Shown here: positions 16,370-25,447 of the stretch, piece by piece | Layout: every line of letters begins with the position of its first letter | Position numbering within the stretch: the stretch's first letter is position 1 | Assembly (NCBI GenBank): GCA_965224105.1 | Contig: CBDCYH010000001.1 | Location: 744,001 to 808,000 of the forward strand | Length of the DNA stretch: 64,000 nt | Source of the DNA: CBDCYH01 sp965224105 | GTDB lineage: Bacteria; Bacteroidota; Rhodothermia; Rhodothermales; JABDKH01 | Reading direction: 5' to 3' | Translations under genes and position numbers: made by a program | The notes under the pieces: generated by a model | Told to the model about the DNA's origin: nothing | The model's input: only the letters and a program-made list of their open reading frames with translations | Databases searched by the model: none

Positions 16370-17956
16370 TCACACTCCAGCGTCCGAACCGGTGCGGCCG
16401 CGTGGCGGTCGGTCGGCTTGACCGTGTTGGCGATTCAGACTGTCCAGACGTTTGATCGCGTCACGATCTCGATGTGTTTCGCCATCATGCCCGACGAATC
16501 CCAGGCTTGTGGCTGAGGCCTTGATCTGAAATGCTAACCACTCGGTTTTGATTTTCTCTTCCAACTCGCCCGCGACGAGCATTTTTTTCCCCGAGCGGTC
16601 AACGACATACAGGCTGTAGAGGTAAGTGTCGCCCGCCTTCGTCGTTGGCTCCGCAACGACGTCTGCAACGTCACTACTAGGAAGCCTCTTTGTTAGTCCG
16701 AAACCAAATGGTCCCCGGACAAGCTTGATTTCTTTTGAGCTAACGCTCAGATGTGATTCGAAAAGCCACAAGACCAGACTCCCGTATAACAGCGACACAC
16801 CAACACCGATTACCATCAAATTCAGAAGTGTGGAAATTCCAATTGAATGCAGAACGGCAATAAGGACGGACCAGACAACGGTCGTGAACGTGACAATACC
16901 TGCCATTAGTTTGTGCCTTGCCCGACCGAACGAAAAACGCGTCTCGTCCATAGCCCTCTCGATCGTAATACCGTCGCCCACAATGCCGCGATTAATTTCT
17001 CCTGCAAGCGGTTGTGAATCGAAGGCTGGCATATTCGCAATGTTATTCCGCATCCATGAGACCAGCCGATTGCGTGTAGCAGCTTCTGTTTCGAAGACCG
17101 GCAACTCGTAGCCTGACTTATACAGCAGCATCCCAACCTTGCTGGTAATCTTCAATTCCCAGGAAATTGGATCATCGTCAAATGATGTTGGAAGGGAATC
17201 CTGAGGCAAACGAAAATGAACGGGGATCGCCAGCACGTCCTGGTGTTTCTGTGTTTCTTTTCCTTCAAAGCGACGTTCGTCTCTCCAAAGCAAAACTTTC
17301 TCGGCTTTGAAAGACATTCGTTGCCGAGAGATAATCCGATAACAGCTCAGCGATACGAGAAATCCATCCTCCGGCTGCTGGTCAGCCGGAATCGCCGTGA
17401 ACGCCGTGCCACTCAGTACGTCACCGGGGATGATTGGCACTTCATCCAGAACGAATGTGGTAGAGCCGAATCTTATCCATCGTGTGATAGTCGTGATTGC
17501 GTAGATGGCAAGACAAAACCCGATGAGAGGAAGGCAAAGCAGAAACCATTTTGCCGGAGTAGGTTCTTCAGCAAATGCAGGAAAAGCCACAATTGTTAGC
17601 GTTACTGTGACCACATTCCAAAGGATCGCGGCAACCATTGCTCCGAACGGGAACCGCTCGGCCGACTCGAGAATATTTGATGCCCACTTTTCACGCCACC
17701 GCCACGGTTCTTTGGGGTAAAGCTCCCGCCGCGATACGAAATTGGATTCCTCGACAACTTGATGGATGCCGAATATCAGCAGCGCAACCGCCGCGACGCA
17801 CATCGCAAAACCCAAGAGCGAAACACTAACCGATTGGATGAGGCTTCCCGAAAAACCCGTTTTCGCTCCAAGAATCTGAACGTACACTCCAATCGCAAAC
17901 AGCGTGAGTGAGATCACGGAAAAGAGTCCAATTACGACTTTGAACCGGGGGAGCAT
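16370..17956 (-). CDS. Large multi-pass membrane protein of unknown function
   Basis: 528 aa. Two hydrophobic helices lie at about 8-28 and 43-65, two more at about 108-160, and a pair at about 340-385. A soluble region of about 170 residues sits between helices 4 and 5 and holds SLSCYRII and LLWRDERRFEG, with a strand-rich arrestin-like or DUF3592-like character. A second soluble region follows the last helices and contains VRGPFGFGLTKRLPSSDV. The plan resembles Bacteroidota and proteobacterial membrane proteins annotated with DUF3592, but I could not confirm the domain. It has no close operon partners: msrB lies 120 bases upstream on the same strand. Confidence 0.6.
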   Translation of the reverse strand: MLPRFKVVIGLFSVISLTLFAIGVYVQILGAKTGFSGSLIQSVSVSLLGFAMCVAAVALLIFGIHQVVEESNFVSRRELYPKEPWRWREKWASNILESAERFPFGAMVAAILWNVVTVTLTIVAFPAFAEEPTPAKWFLLCLPLIGFCLAIYAITTITRWIRFGSTTFVLDEVPIIPGDVLSGTAFTAIPADQQPEDGFLVSLSCYRIISRQRMSFKAEKVLLWRDERRFEGKETQKHQDVLAIPVHFRLPQDSLPTSFDDDPISWELKITSKVGMLLYKSGYELPVFETEAATRNRLVSWMRNNIANMPAFDSQPLAGEINRGIVGDGITIERAMDETRFSFGRARHKLMAGIVTFTTVVWSVLIAVLHSIGISTLLNLMVIGVGVSLLYGSLVLWLFESHLSVSSKEIKLVRGPFGFGLTKRLPSSDVADVVAEPTTKAGDTYLYSLYVVDRSGKKMLVAGELEEKIKTEWLAFQIKASATSLGFVGHDGETHRDRDAIKRLDSLNRQHGQADRPPRGRTGSDAGV

Positions 17957-18076
17957 GGATATCGGATCTGGTGAATATTCCGCCAGAGTATCGACCCCAA
18001 GTTCTCGGGACTAAACTCTTAAAATCCTTATTCCTGGCCCACGATCGTGAGAATCACGATGGACAGATGCGCCCGG

Positions 18077-18475
18077 TCACTGGTCGTCATGTGTTGGCGC
18101 GTCTCTGTCCTCGAAGTCCAGTGAGGCGGAATTCAGGCAGTATCGTAATCCACCAGGGCCCGGGCCGTCCGGAAAAACATGCCCGAGATGTGCCCCGCAG
18201 GAACTGCATACAACCTCGGTCCGAACCATAAAGTGGCTGCGGTCCAGTTTCTCACCAACCGCACTCTTATCGACCGGCCTTGTGAAACTTGGCCAGCCAG
18301 TGCCAGAATCATACTTGGACTCAGAGTCGAAGAGATCCTCCCCACAACAAACACACTTGTACATCCCGGCCTCCTTGTGGTCCCAATACTTCCCGGTAAA
18401 GGCACGTTCTGTTCCTTTTTCCTGAGTCACGCGATACTGCTCCGCGTTGAGTTTGTCCAGGTTGTTTTCACTCAT
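18077..18475 (-). CDS. msrB: Peptide-methionine (R)-S-oxide reductase MsrB
   Basis: Repairs R-methionine sulfoxide in proteins using thioredoxin. At 132 aa it is a single-domain MsrB. The structural zinc site is intact, with Cys41 and Cys44 (CVCCGEDLF) and Cys90 and Cys93 (CSSCGAHLGHVF). The catalytic cysteine is Cys113 in RYCLNSASL, in the usual place. GTGWPSFTRP forms the substrate pocket. No MsrA partner is fused or adjacent. It lacks a signal peptide, so it acts in the cytoplasm. It is divergent from doxX across a 220-base region. Confidence 0.96.
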   Translation of the reverse strand: MSENNLDKLNAEQYRVTQEKGTERAFTGKYWDHKEAGMYKCVCCGEDLFDSESKYDSGTGWPSFTRPVDKSAVGEKLDRSHFMVRTEVVCSSCGAHLGHVFPDGPGPGGLRYCLNSASLDFEDRDAPTHDDQ

Positions 18476-18641
18476 AGTGTTTAATCAACTCGTGTGTTGG
18501 TTCCAAACAATGACTCACAATCGTCGCTGTACAATTCCAAATACGAAATTGGTCAGTTGTAGTTATCACAAAATTGTAAACTCCTGTAGTCAAGGCTGAT
18601 TGTTTTAATTCGGTTTCGGCGACAGACGGAAAATAAATATG

Positions 18642-18649
18642 TATCTTTG
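18642..18649 (+). promoter_or_regulatory. Possible -7 element (TATCTTTG) before doxX
   Basis: The largest intergenic region of the window (18476-18695) holds TATCTTTG, a match to the Bacteroidota -7 box TAnnTTTG, 46 bases before the doxX ATG. No TTTG is seen at the standard -33 spacing. Nothing else was recognised in this gap, including no tRNA or clear terminator. Confidence 0.3.
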
Positions 18650-18695
18650 ACGAGCAACTCAACGATGCGTTACAAACTTAGCGTCACCGAGGAGG

Positions 18696-19148
18696 ATGGA
18701 GACACCAACCAATCTGAGTAGGAAAGCTTACCGAGCCAGCTACGCGTTGGATATCATTCGGGTATTCCTGGGAATCCTCCTGTTCTTTCGAGCTATCCTG
18801 TTTCTTGCCGATCAGACTTCCTTGATGGGCATGCTTGAAAGCAATGGGTCAAGTTTTGTATCCACGATCGCCGCACCGTACATCATTTTGGCGCACATGG
18901 CAGGAGGTGCTATGCTCGTACTCGGTTTGATGACTCGAATCGCAGCTGCCATCCAAATTCCTGTTCTCGTCGGGGCTGTGTTTTTTGTCAACGTTCGCGC
19001 CGGAATATCGTCCGTCAATACAGGGCTTGAGCTGTCAGTCCTTGTCCTGTTCTTGCTTGTTATCTTTGCGATCTTCGGGTCTGGCCGTTTTTCAGTCGAT
19101 TACTATCTTCGTGAAAGACAAGAACGGGCAATGAACAATTTCTCATGA
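18696..19148 (+). CDS. DoxX family membrane protein
   Basis: 150 aa with four hydrophobic segments: IIRVFLGILLFFRAILFLA, then helices around ILAHMAGGAMLVLGLM, the IQIPVLVGAVFFVN region and LSVLVLFLLVIFAIFG. This is the DoxX/SURF4-like four-helix plan. The group includes quinone-linked and thiosulfate-related membrane proteins, but most members have no known job. GGAGG sits directly against the ATG with no spacer, which is unusual, so a slightly later start is possible. The stop overlaps the start of the AMP-dependent ligase gene by 4 bases (ATGA), so the two are probably made together. Confidence 0.75.
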   Translation: METPTNLSRKAYRASYALDIIRVFLGILLFFRAILFLADQTSLMGMLESNGSSFVSTIAAPYIILAHMAGGAMLVLGLMTRIAAAIQIPVLVGAVFFVNVRAGISSVNTGLELSVLVLFLLVIFAIFGSGRFSVDYYLRERQERAMNNFS

Positions 19149-21121
19149 TCCCTGAAGAACCGATCGGAAACGCGAACTTCCCTTTCGGACAAGACCTCTG
19201 TTGGTTTCCTGACAATAAGACGATAGCAGAGTCGAACCTTTCGCGATTCCTGAAGAAGCTGGGACTGGATACAATCCTGGACCTTCAGGACAAGGCGAGC
19301 AAAGACATAAATTGGTTTTGGGACGCCGTTCTGGATGACTTGGGTATTGAATTCTACGAACCTTACTCATCAGTTTTTGAACAACCCGATGGTCCGGAAT
19401 TTCCCGTTTGGTGTGCGGATGGGAAAATGAATATCGTTCACAACACGGTTGATAAGTGGGCTGCCAACGAGGTCACCAGGGACAAAGCGGCCATTGTTTG
19501 GGAAACAGAGGATGGAACCGTAGAGACTCTAACCTACATCCAACTATATGCACAGGTCTGCATCTATGCCAACGCGCTATCCCGAGCGGGAGTCGGAAAA
19601 GGAGACGTCGTGGCCTTGTTCATGCCAATGAACAATACGATTTGCGTTGCCTTGTTGGCCATTGCAAAAATTGGCGCTGTAATCTTACCTCTATTTAGTG
19701 GATATGGGGCGAGCGCTATCTCGACGCGTTTGCAGGATGCAGAGGCAAAGCTAGTTTTCTGTAGTGACGGTAGCCACCGACGCGGAAAAGTCGTACCTAT
19801 GAAGGAAACTCTTGACGCGGCGCTCGAAGATTGCAGAACTGTGGAAACTGTTGTTGTAGTCCCAACGACCTTGCGGGCCGATGTGCCGTTAAAAACCGAA
19901 CGTGATATAACCCTGGAAACCTTCCTGAAAGGGTGCGCTGATGAGTTAGATACGGCAAAGACTGCTGCAGAGGACGTAGTGATGATCATCTACACCTCTG
20001 GCACCACAGGTCGTCCAAAAGGTGCAGTCCACACACATTGCGGCTTCCCTATCAAAGCAGCTCAGGACATGCACCATTGCATGGATGTCTCGTCGGATAG
20101 CATAGTCTACTGGATGAGCGACATGGGGTGGATGATGGGACCCTGGCTGGTATTCGGATCACTTACATTGGGCGCAACCATGATTGTATACGATGGCGCG
20201 CCTGATTTTCCGGACAAATCCCGCCTTTGGAATTTGGTGCAGCGCCATCAGATCTCTCATCTGGGAATCTCACCCGTACTTATCCGCGCCCTCATGGATT
20301 CCGATTCAGGAGAAGGCCTCAATCTGAATTCCCTCAAGATGATTGGGTCGACTGGAAGCCCTTGGGACCCAGCATCTTGGCGATGGCTCTTCAATAACGT
20401 CCTAGGCTCGGAGAAACCCATTATCAACTATTCGGGTGGCACGGAAATTAGCGGTGGAATAATCTGCGGAAATTTTTCAAGACCGCTTGCCCCCTGTGCA
20501 TTCTCTGGCCCGGTGCCGGGTATGATTGCCGATGTCGTCGATGAAAATGGAGCGAGTATCACCGGCGAAGTAGGCGAACTGGTCATTCGCAAGCCCTGGA
20601 TTGGTATGACCCGGGGATTCTGGAAAGACAGAGAACGTTACCTCCAAAGCTACTGGCGCAAAATCCCGGGAGTATGGGTGCACGGCGATTTCGCTGCTGT
20701 TGACAGACATGGATTATGGTACATACTTGGTCGCAGTGACGATACGATCAAAGTGGCAGGAAAGAGAGTCGGCCCCGCTGAAGTCGAGGCAATTGCCAAT
20801 GCCAACCTCCAAGTTCGGGAAAGCGCAGCGATCGGGGTACCTGATGAGACAAAGGGTGAAGCTCTAATCGTCTACTGCGTTCTGGTTGACGGTGTAACCA
20901 CGTCCGATTCCCTGCGGAATACAATAGCTGCGGAAATTGCCAACGAGCTGGGCAAGCCGCTGAAACCCAGAGAAGTCCTGTTTGTGACCAAGCTGCCTAA
21001 AACACGCAACTCGAAAGTGATGCGACGTCTAATTAAGGCAGCATACCTGGGAAAGGACCTGGGAAACACCAGTGCACTTGAAGATCCCGATACACTCCGC
21101 GCGGTTCGGAATCCATCGTAA
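19145..21121 (+). CDS. Acetyl-CoA-synthetase-like AMP-dependent acyl-CoA ligase
   Basis: ANL-superfamily ligase of 658 aa that should activate a short carboxylic acid through an acyl-AMP to the CoA ester. The N-terminus (NWFWDAVLDDLGIEFYEPYS) resembles the ACS extension. The ATP loop is YTSGTTGRPKGAVHTH near residue 285, GSTGSPW and SGGTEISGG follow, and the hinge region is GRSDDTIKVAGKRVGPAEVE. The catalytic lysine lies in KTRNSKVMRR near the C-terminus. Length and motifs fit acetyl-, propionyl- or acetoacetyl-CoA synthetase-like enzymes; the exact acid is uncertain. It is coupled to doxX by a 4-base overlap. Confidence 0.88.
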   Translation: MIPEEPIGNANFPFGQDLCWFPDNKTIAESNLSRFLKKLGLDTILDLQDKASKDINWFWDAVLDDLGIEFYEPYSSVFEQPDGPEFPVWCADGKMNIVHNTVDKWAANEVTRDKAAIVWETEDGTVETLTYIQLYAQVCIYANALSRAGVGKGDVVALFMPMNNTICVALLAIAKIGAVILPLFSGYGASAISTRLQDAEAKLVFCSDGSHRRGKVVPMKETLDAALEDCRTVETVVVVPTTLRADVPLKTERDITLETFLKGCADELDTAKTAAEDVVMIIYTSGTTGRPKGAVHTHCGFPIKAAQDMHHCMDVSSDSIVYWMSDMGWMMGPWLVFGSLTLGATMIVYDGAPDFPDKSRLWNLVQRHQISHLGISPVLIRALMDSDSGEGLNLNSLKMIGSTGSPWDPASWRWLFNNVLGSEKPIINYSGGTEISGGIICGNFSRPLAPCAFSGPVPGMIADVVDENGASITGEVGELVIRKPWIGMTRGFWKDRERYLQSYWRKIPGVWVHGDFAAVDRHGLWYILGRSDDTIKVAGKRVGPAEVEAIANANLQVRESAAIGVPDETKGEALIVYCVLVDGVTTSDSLRNTIAAEIANELGKPLKPREVLFVTKLPKTRNSKVMRRLIKAAYLGKDLGNTSALEDPDTLRAVRNPS

Positions 21122-21311
21122 CGTTCAGAGGACTCCGAGCGGCGTTTAAAATAGTCGACACTGTCCTGGGCGAGTCGCTTGGTGGAGATTCCAGGAGCCT
21201 TCAATTCTACCGATTTGCGGCCCTTGCCAGCAGTTGGGGCAATTACAAGTGGATATCCTAACTTCGGATTAGATTTTGCACCGGGTGCACATAGAAAATC
21301 TTACTTTGCTC

Positions 21312-22406
21312 ATGCGTTTCCTCCTTTTCCCTTTGACCTTCCTGCTGTTTGTCCACACAGCCCTGGGTCAGGTCCAGCGTACGACTATTACTGGCCGCGT
21401 AGTCGATGATGAATCCGACACCCCGTTGGCTGGCGTTCATGTCTTTGTCGCCTCCTCTACCTCCGGGACAGTCACAAACGAGAACGGCATTTATCGGCTT
21501 GATAATATTCCTGTGGGAGCTCTCCGACTATATGCCTCAAGCATAGGTTACGAACCCGTTGCCAAAGATATGTTCTTGCGTACCGCCGACACTAAGACAA
21601 TAGACTTCAGGCTGAAGGCAGCGGTTGTTGAGCTCGACGGAATAACCGTGGAGGCGAAACGGGACAAGAAATGGAAACGGCGGTTGGAACGATTCACGAC
21701 CATGTTTATCGGAGAATCATCAGCAGCTCGAGAAACAAAAATCATCAACCCCGAGGTACTCGACTTTGAGATGAAGCGTGCTGTGTTCAGAGCCACCGCA
21801 TCCGAACCACTCATTATTGAGAACAGATTCCTCGGCTACAAGATCACCTACTTCCTAAAGAATTTCGAATCCGACCAACAAACGATCAAATACGACGGTG
21901 AACCGCTTTACGAAGAGCTGACGCCTCAAGACGATGCGGAGAGAACAAAATGGGAAGAAAACCGCAAACGATCGTTCATTGGTTCTTTCAGGCACTTCGC
22001 GCTTGCCCTGATTGCACAAAAAACAGAAGAGCAGGGATTCAAACTGTACGGACGAAACTCAGCCGGGATCGAGTCTGTCCGCCAAATCCCTCAAGGCTCA
22101 CGTTTTCCTGTACGGCAAGACGAAATAATTGAACCAGGCGCAAGCAATGACGAATTCGTCCTGGATTTTCGGGGCTTCGTGGAGATTATTTTCACGGGTG
22201 AATTTGAGGACGCCGCGTACAAAGAGTATCGGCAATCCTTCGGTAATCGAGATAAATACCAGACATCCTGGATTCGATTATCATCCGGAGCAACCGTTAT
22301 CGATTATAAGGGTGACACGCTCGATCCTTATGGTGTAACGCTTTACGGGTATTTCGCTTTTGAACGTGTTGCCGACGATGTTCCGCGAGATTACCGGCCA
22401 GGGTAA
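21312..22406 (+). CDS. CarboxypepD_reg-like domain protein, exported
   Basis: 364 aa from the ATG at 21312, which gives a compact signal peptide (MRFLLFPLTFLLFVHTALG); a TTG 36 bases upstream is rejected. Residues 20-110 form a carboxypeptidase-regulatory-like beta sandwich: TGRVVDDESDTPLAGVHVFV, then GTVTNENGIYRLDNIP and SSIGYEP. This module is the usual plug-side opening of SusC/TonB receptors, but the chain here is far too short for a barrel. The rest is a mixed region with charged strands and no recognised domain. Stand-alone proteins of this type are common in Bacteroidota and probably sit at the outer membrane. The 3' end overlaps the convergent yraN by 16 bases. Confidence 0.75.
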   Translation: MRFLLFPLTFLLFVHTALGQVQRTTITGRVVDDESDTPLAGVHVFVASSTSGTVTNENGIYRLDNIPVGALRLYASSIGYEPVAKDMFLRTADTKTIDFRLKAAVVELDGITVEAKRDKKWKRRLERFTTMFIGESSAARETKIINPEVLDFEMKRAVFRATASEPLIIENRFLGYKITYFLKNFESDQQTIKYDGEPLYEELTPQDDAERTKWEENRKRSFIGSFRHFALALIAQKTEEQGFKLYGRNSAGIESVRQIPQGSRFPVRQDEIIEPGASNDEFVLDFRGFVEIIFTGEFEDAAYKEYRQSFGNRDKYQTSWIRLSSGATVIDYKGDTLDPYGVTLYGYFAFERVADDVPRDYRPG

Positions 22407-22795
22407 AGCACGTTGCCATCCGAGTCAAATGCGTTTATGAAGTGCTCAACATGATGACTGCCGGTTTCACGCATCAGTATGGTGACAACATCAAACCGAG
22501 TTGGAGCGCCGTCAAGCTTGTACTCGTAGATAAATGCCTTGGCTGCCTGTACAACATTTTTCATTTTCGCCACATCCACCGCCTCTTCTGGACGACCGTG
22601 AACCAGGCTTGAGCGCGTTTTTACCTCTACGAAGACCAACTCCCCACCCTTGGCATAGTCTACATCCGGTAAGAAACAAACCAGATCAACTTCCGCCCTC
22701 TCGAAGCGATAGTTACGCTCAATGATTTTGAAGCCTTTGTCCTCGAGGTAAGAGGCTGCGATGTCTTCCCCTACCCGGCCTAACTGTGTAGACAT
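22391..22795 (-). CDS. YraN family (UPF0102) nuclease-fold protein
   Basis: 134 aa, the usual size. It has GRVGEDIAASYLEDKGFKI at the N-terminus and the PD-(D/E)XK-like core AEVDLVCF followed by LVFVEVKTRS, where Asp, Glu and Lys would form the metal site. The family resembles Holliday-junction resolvases in fold, but its biological role is not settled. The GbsR/MarR-like regulator lies 4 bases upstream on the same strand, so they are likely co-transcribed. The 3' end overlaps the convergent CarboxypepD_reg gene. Confidence 0.9.
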   Translation of the reverse strand: MSTQLGRVGEDIAASYLEDKGFKIIERNYRFERAEVDLVCFLPDVDYAKGGELVFVEVKTRSSLVHGRPEEAVDVAKMKNVVQAAKAFIYEYKLDGAPTRFDVVTILMRETGSHHVEHFINAFDSDGNVLYPGR

Positions 22796-22799
22796 TCAG

Positions 22800-23381
22800 C
22801 TACGCCTTAGAGTCTTTCGGAAGCGCGGTTACGATAGACCTTAGCAGTGGGATATTCTTTTCTTCCATGAACGGGAGCCCGGTTTCAATTAGGCTCTGGA
22901 ACAGATCGACAAGATTTATGAGGTTGGCAATTCTTTGCTCAAACATCTCTTCTGCTCCGTTCATATCGGTCCCATCAGACAACAACGTGCGGCAATGCTC
23001 CAGTTCTTTTTTCACCGGAGCGAGTTCTTTGCGCTCTCTGTGGCGAACTATTTGCTGGGTGATCACCCAGACATCTTTCTCGGCCGTAAAATAATCTCTC
23101 CTGGATCCATCGATATGCACCTTTTCAACGAGGCTCCACTTGATAAGAGATCGCAGGTTCATATTCGCATTCCCTCTCGAGATCCGGAGAATTTCCATTA
23201 TCGTATCAGTATCCATTGGGTGTTCGCTGGCGTAAAGCAGCGCATGCACCTGGGCCATCGTGCGGCTGATACCCCACTTTGACGCCATTTCTCCCCAGAG
23301 CTCCACAAAACGTCCAAGGGCCTCACGGTGATTTGGCCTGAGCTGACTGGACCGGGATATGGCTTCTGATTCTACATGCAT
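22800..23381 (-). CDS. GbsR/MarR-type winged-helix transcription regulator
   Basis: 193 aa from the ATG at 23381 (MHVESEAISR); an in-frame GTG at 23450 would add 23 residues unlike the family. Residues about 25-110 form the winged helix: ALGRFVELWGEMASKWGISR, TMAQVHALLYASEHPM, then the recognition part MEILRISRGNANMNLRSL and a wing with SRRDYFTAEK. This is the GbsR pattern, whose founding member represses choline and glycine-betaine genes; the ligand here is unknown. The C-terminal helices probably dimerise. It is divergent from the SAM hydrolase gene and may regulate it. Confidence 0.82.
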   Translation of the reverse strand: MHVESEAISRSSQLRPNHREALGRFVELWGEMASKWGISRTMAQVHALLYASEHPMDTDTIMEILRISRGNANMNLRSLIKWSLVEKVHIDGSRRDYFTAEKDVWVITQQIVRHRERKELAPVKKELEHCRTLLSDGTDMNGAEEMFEQRIANLINLVDLFQSLIETGLPFMEEKNIPLLRSIVTALPKDSKA

Positions 23382-23486
23382 AAACACTATACACCGCAAT
23401 AGAGTAACATGGTTTCCTCCCGAAAATCTTAGCGCCGTTGTCCCGGGCACGACGCGACCGTATTTTGCAACTCAAACATCCTGACC

Positions 23487-24287
23487 GTGAACCGGATCGT
23501 AACTCTTACTACTGACTTCGGCATCAAAGATCCGTATGTCGCGGCCATGAAGGCTGTGATCTTATCTGTCAATCCTGATTTGCGGATTGTAGATATCTCG
23601 CACGACATCACACCCCACGACGTTATGGAGGCTGCTTTTGTCCTTGGCGGTCCCTGTCGATTATTTCCACCGGGAACTGTCCATGTTGTCGTAGTTGACC
23701 CTGGGGTGGGTTCGAGCCGGCGGGCCATTGCTGTCCAATGCGACGGAAGCTTTTACGTTGCGCCAGACAATGGTGTCCTACCTTTGCTCCTGCACGACAA
23801 AAATCCACAGACTACGATTCACCTTGATCGTTCAGAATACTGGCGCACAAAATACCCGAGCAACACGTTTCATGGCCGGGACATTTTTAGTCCAGTGGCG
23901 GCTCATATTGCATCCGGGAAAGACCTTTTATCGATGGGATCCCCCATAGGACCACTCGAACCGCTAATGTGGGCCCTACCGATAACCGATAGCTCAGGGG
24001 TCCAGGGCTGGGTGCTGCACATCGACAGATTCGGAAACTGCATTACCAACATCAACAGGAACATCCTGGACTCGGTTCGCCAAAAACGGGACATGAAAGT
24101 ATATATCGGATCATCAATCGTATCTCACTTTGTAAAAAGTTACTCCAACGTAGCAGATGGGGAGCCAGCCCTCCTTATTAACAGTAGTGAACTACTCGAG
24201 GTGGCCGTCAATGGCGGAAACGCAGCTCTCCTCTTTGACGTTAAGAAGGGAGACCCTGTAAACATTGTCTTCGCGGATCCCAAATAA
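23487..24287 (+). CDS. S-adenosyl-L-methionine hydrolase (DUF62/SAM hydroxide adenosyltransferase)
   Basis: 266 aa from a GTG start. The N-terminal LTTDFGIKDPYVAAMKAVIL has the conserved aspartates that bind the adenosine ribose. DPGVGSSRRAIAV, APDNGVLP and TFHGRDIFSPVAAHIA follow, and the C-terminal barrel has HIDRFGNCITNI. Family members split SAM with water into adenosine and methionine; a few relatives are fluorinases or chlorinases. The 20-odd residue loop that marks fluorinase was not seen, so the hydrolase is preferred. It is followed after 2 bases by the sigma/anti-sigma-like membrane protein, so they are probably one unit. Confidence 0.9.
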   Translation: MNRIVTLTTDFGIKDPYVAAMKAVILSVNPDLRIVDISHDITPHDVMEAAFVLGGPCRLFPPGTVHVVVVDPGVGSSRRAIAVQCDGSFYVAPDNGVLPLLLHDKNPQTTIHLDRSEYWRTKYPSNTFHGRDIFSPVAAHIASGKDLLSMGSPIGPLEPLMWALPITDSSGVQGWVLHIDRFGNCITNINRNILDSVRQKRDMKVYIGSSIVSHFVKSYSNVADGEPALLINSSELLEVAVNGGNAALLFDVKKGDPVNIVFADPK

Positions 24288-24289
24288 CC

Positions 24290-25447
24290 ATGTCCATCTC
24301 ACGAACTCAAGCGCAATCTCATCTTCAAAGTTTATACGCTGCGGCTTCGTTGTTGAAGTCAACTGAGGCTGACATTCGAAAACTTGTCGACGACGTACTT
24401 GAGCAAACTCCTCCGGACGGGTTGCCCTGGCCATCGGATGCTACTGCGCAGAAAGAAATGCTTCTCGCTGGACTCGTCGGTCTGGCCCGAACACAAGAGG
24501 CCACATCCTCGATCTCGCGTGCTCAGGTCGAGCAGTTTGTTTCCGTGGCCGTCCCCGAAGCCTTTCTCCACCTGTCGCAACGCGACCAGCTAATTCTCCT
24601 ATTCACGTATAGAGACGAGTTGGACGCAGAAACGATTGGGCGAATATTCGGGCTTGATACCTTTTCATCCGGGGATGCAATCCAGTCTGCACATTCGAAC
24701 CTATATCATCAGATTCAGAGAAATCTTGAGACGAATGGCAGGCGCGGAATAGTAGGGCGCATTCTTGGAGATCGATGGATCATTGATGAGACACGCCGAT
24801 ACCTCAGGTCGATCCATCATGTGTCTTCACAACCTTCGGAAACGGCAGCTTCGGCACCCCGCCAGCCGACAGTTCCTCCCAAGGTACGTGTAGAAAGGCC
24901 GAGCCCTCCAGACCGTTCGCGTAAGCGGTATCGACAGGCGCTAGGTATTGTAGCGGCAATATTCGCGATTGGATTCCTGGGCTATCTCTTAAACGAATCC
25001 AGCAAGATCCCCGAGGAAACAGATTTCATTTCGCTCGTTGCGACAGCGGCAACGGCGAATCCCGGTACACTAACTAGTGCGAATTCCCCAGATTCCATAG
25101 CATCGTTAATCCATAGCCAAACCGGATCGCGTTACGCGATCCCCGAGCTTGTTGGGTACCGACCCGAAGGAGTGAAGTTGAAGAAGCTGAAGGAAAATGT
25201 TCGCGTACCGATGATCTACTACGAAGATGGGCCAACGCTCGTCGCGACTAACTACTCAGCACTTGCCTCGTACGGAAACGCAGCACAGATTGACGACGGT
25301 ATGTTGCGCCAGCTCTCGCGCGAAGATTCCGTCGTCTCCATCACCAATCGGAATCGGCACGTTTACACCTGGAGACATCGGGATGATATACTGCTCCTGG
25401 TTTCGACAGAGGATCTTGATACTGGCAATCTCTTCTCCTACGACTGA
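24290..25447 (+). CDS. Membrane protein with sigma-factor-like N-terminus and anti-sigma-like sensor C-terminus
   Basis: 385 aa. Residues about 10-150 look like a divergent ECF sigma factor: a region-2-like helix (LYAAASLLKSTEADIRKLVD) and a region-4-like segment (FLHLSQRDQLILLFTYRDEL, then ETIGRIFGLD). A basic, proline-rich linker and one transmembrane helix at about 215-234 follow. The outer domain (about 275-385) resembles the C-terminal sensor of COG5662-type anti-sigma factors: ELVGYRPEGVKLKK, VPMIYYEDG, then YTWRHRDDILLLVSTEDLD. No zinc-binding anti-sigma helix is seen. A sigma-like module and its would-be sensor are thus in one chain. It starts 2 bases after the SAM hydrolase stop and overlaps the convergent histidine kinase by 10 bases. 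This reading is mine and needs a profile search. Confidence 0.55.
   Translation: MSISRTQAQSHLQSLYAAASLLKSTEADIRKLVDDVLEQTPPDGLPWPSDATAQKEMLLAGLVGLARTQEATSSISRAQVEQFVSVAVPEAFLHLSQRDQLILLFTYRDELDAETIGRIFGLDTFSSGDAIQSAHSNLYHQIQRNLETNGRRGIVGRILGDRWIIDETRRYLRSIHHVSSQPSETAASAPRQPTVPPKVRVERPSPPDRSRKRYRQALGIVAAIFAIGFLGYLLNESSKIPEETDFISLVATAATANPGTLTSANSPDSIASLIHSQTGSRYAIPELVGYRPEGVKLKKLKENVRVPMIYYEDGPTLVATNYSALASYGNAAQIDDGMLRQLSREDSVVSITNRNRHVYTWRHRDDILLLVSTEDLDTGNLFSYD

Noticed and set aside
16298..16516. 72-codon plus-strand frame in the gap before the large membrane protein
   Set aside because: Most of it overlaps the C-terminus of the membrane protein in antisense, and it has no recognisable domain or ribosome site.
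21179..21409. 76-codon plus-strand frame before the CarboxypepD_reg gene
   Set aside because: Overlaps the signal-peptide region of that gene in another frame and has low-complexity F/P content.
23487..24287. Fluorinase or chlorinase
   Set aside because: The overall motifs fit the common SAM hydrolase group, no fluorinase-specific loop was seen and no halogenated-product genes are near.
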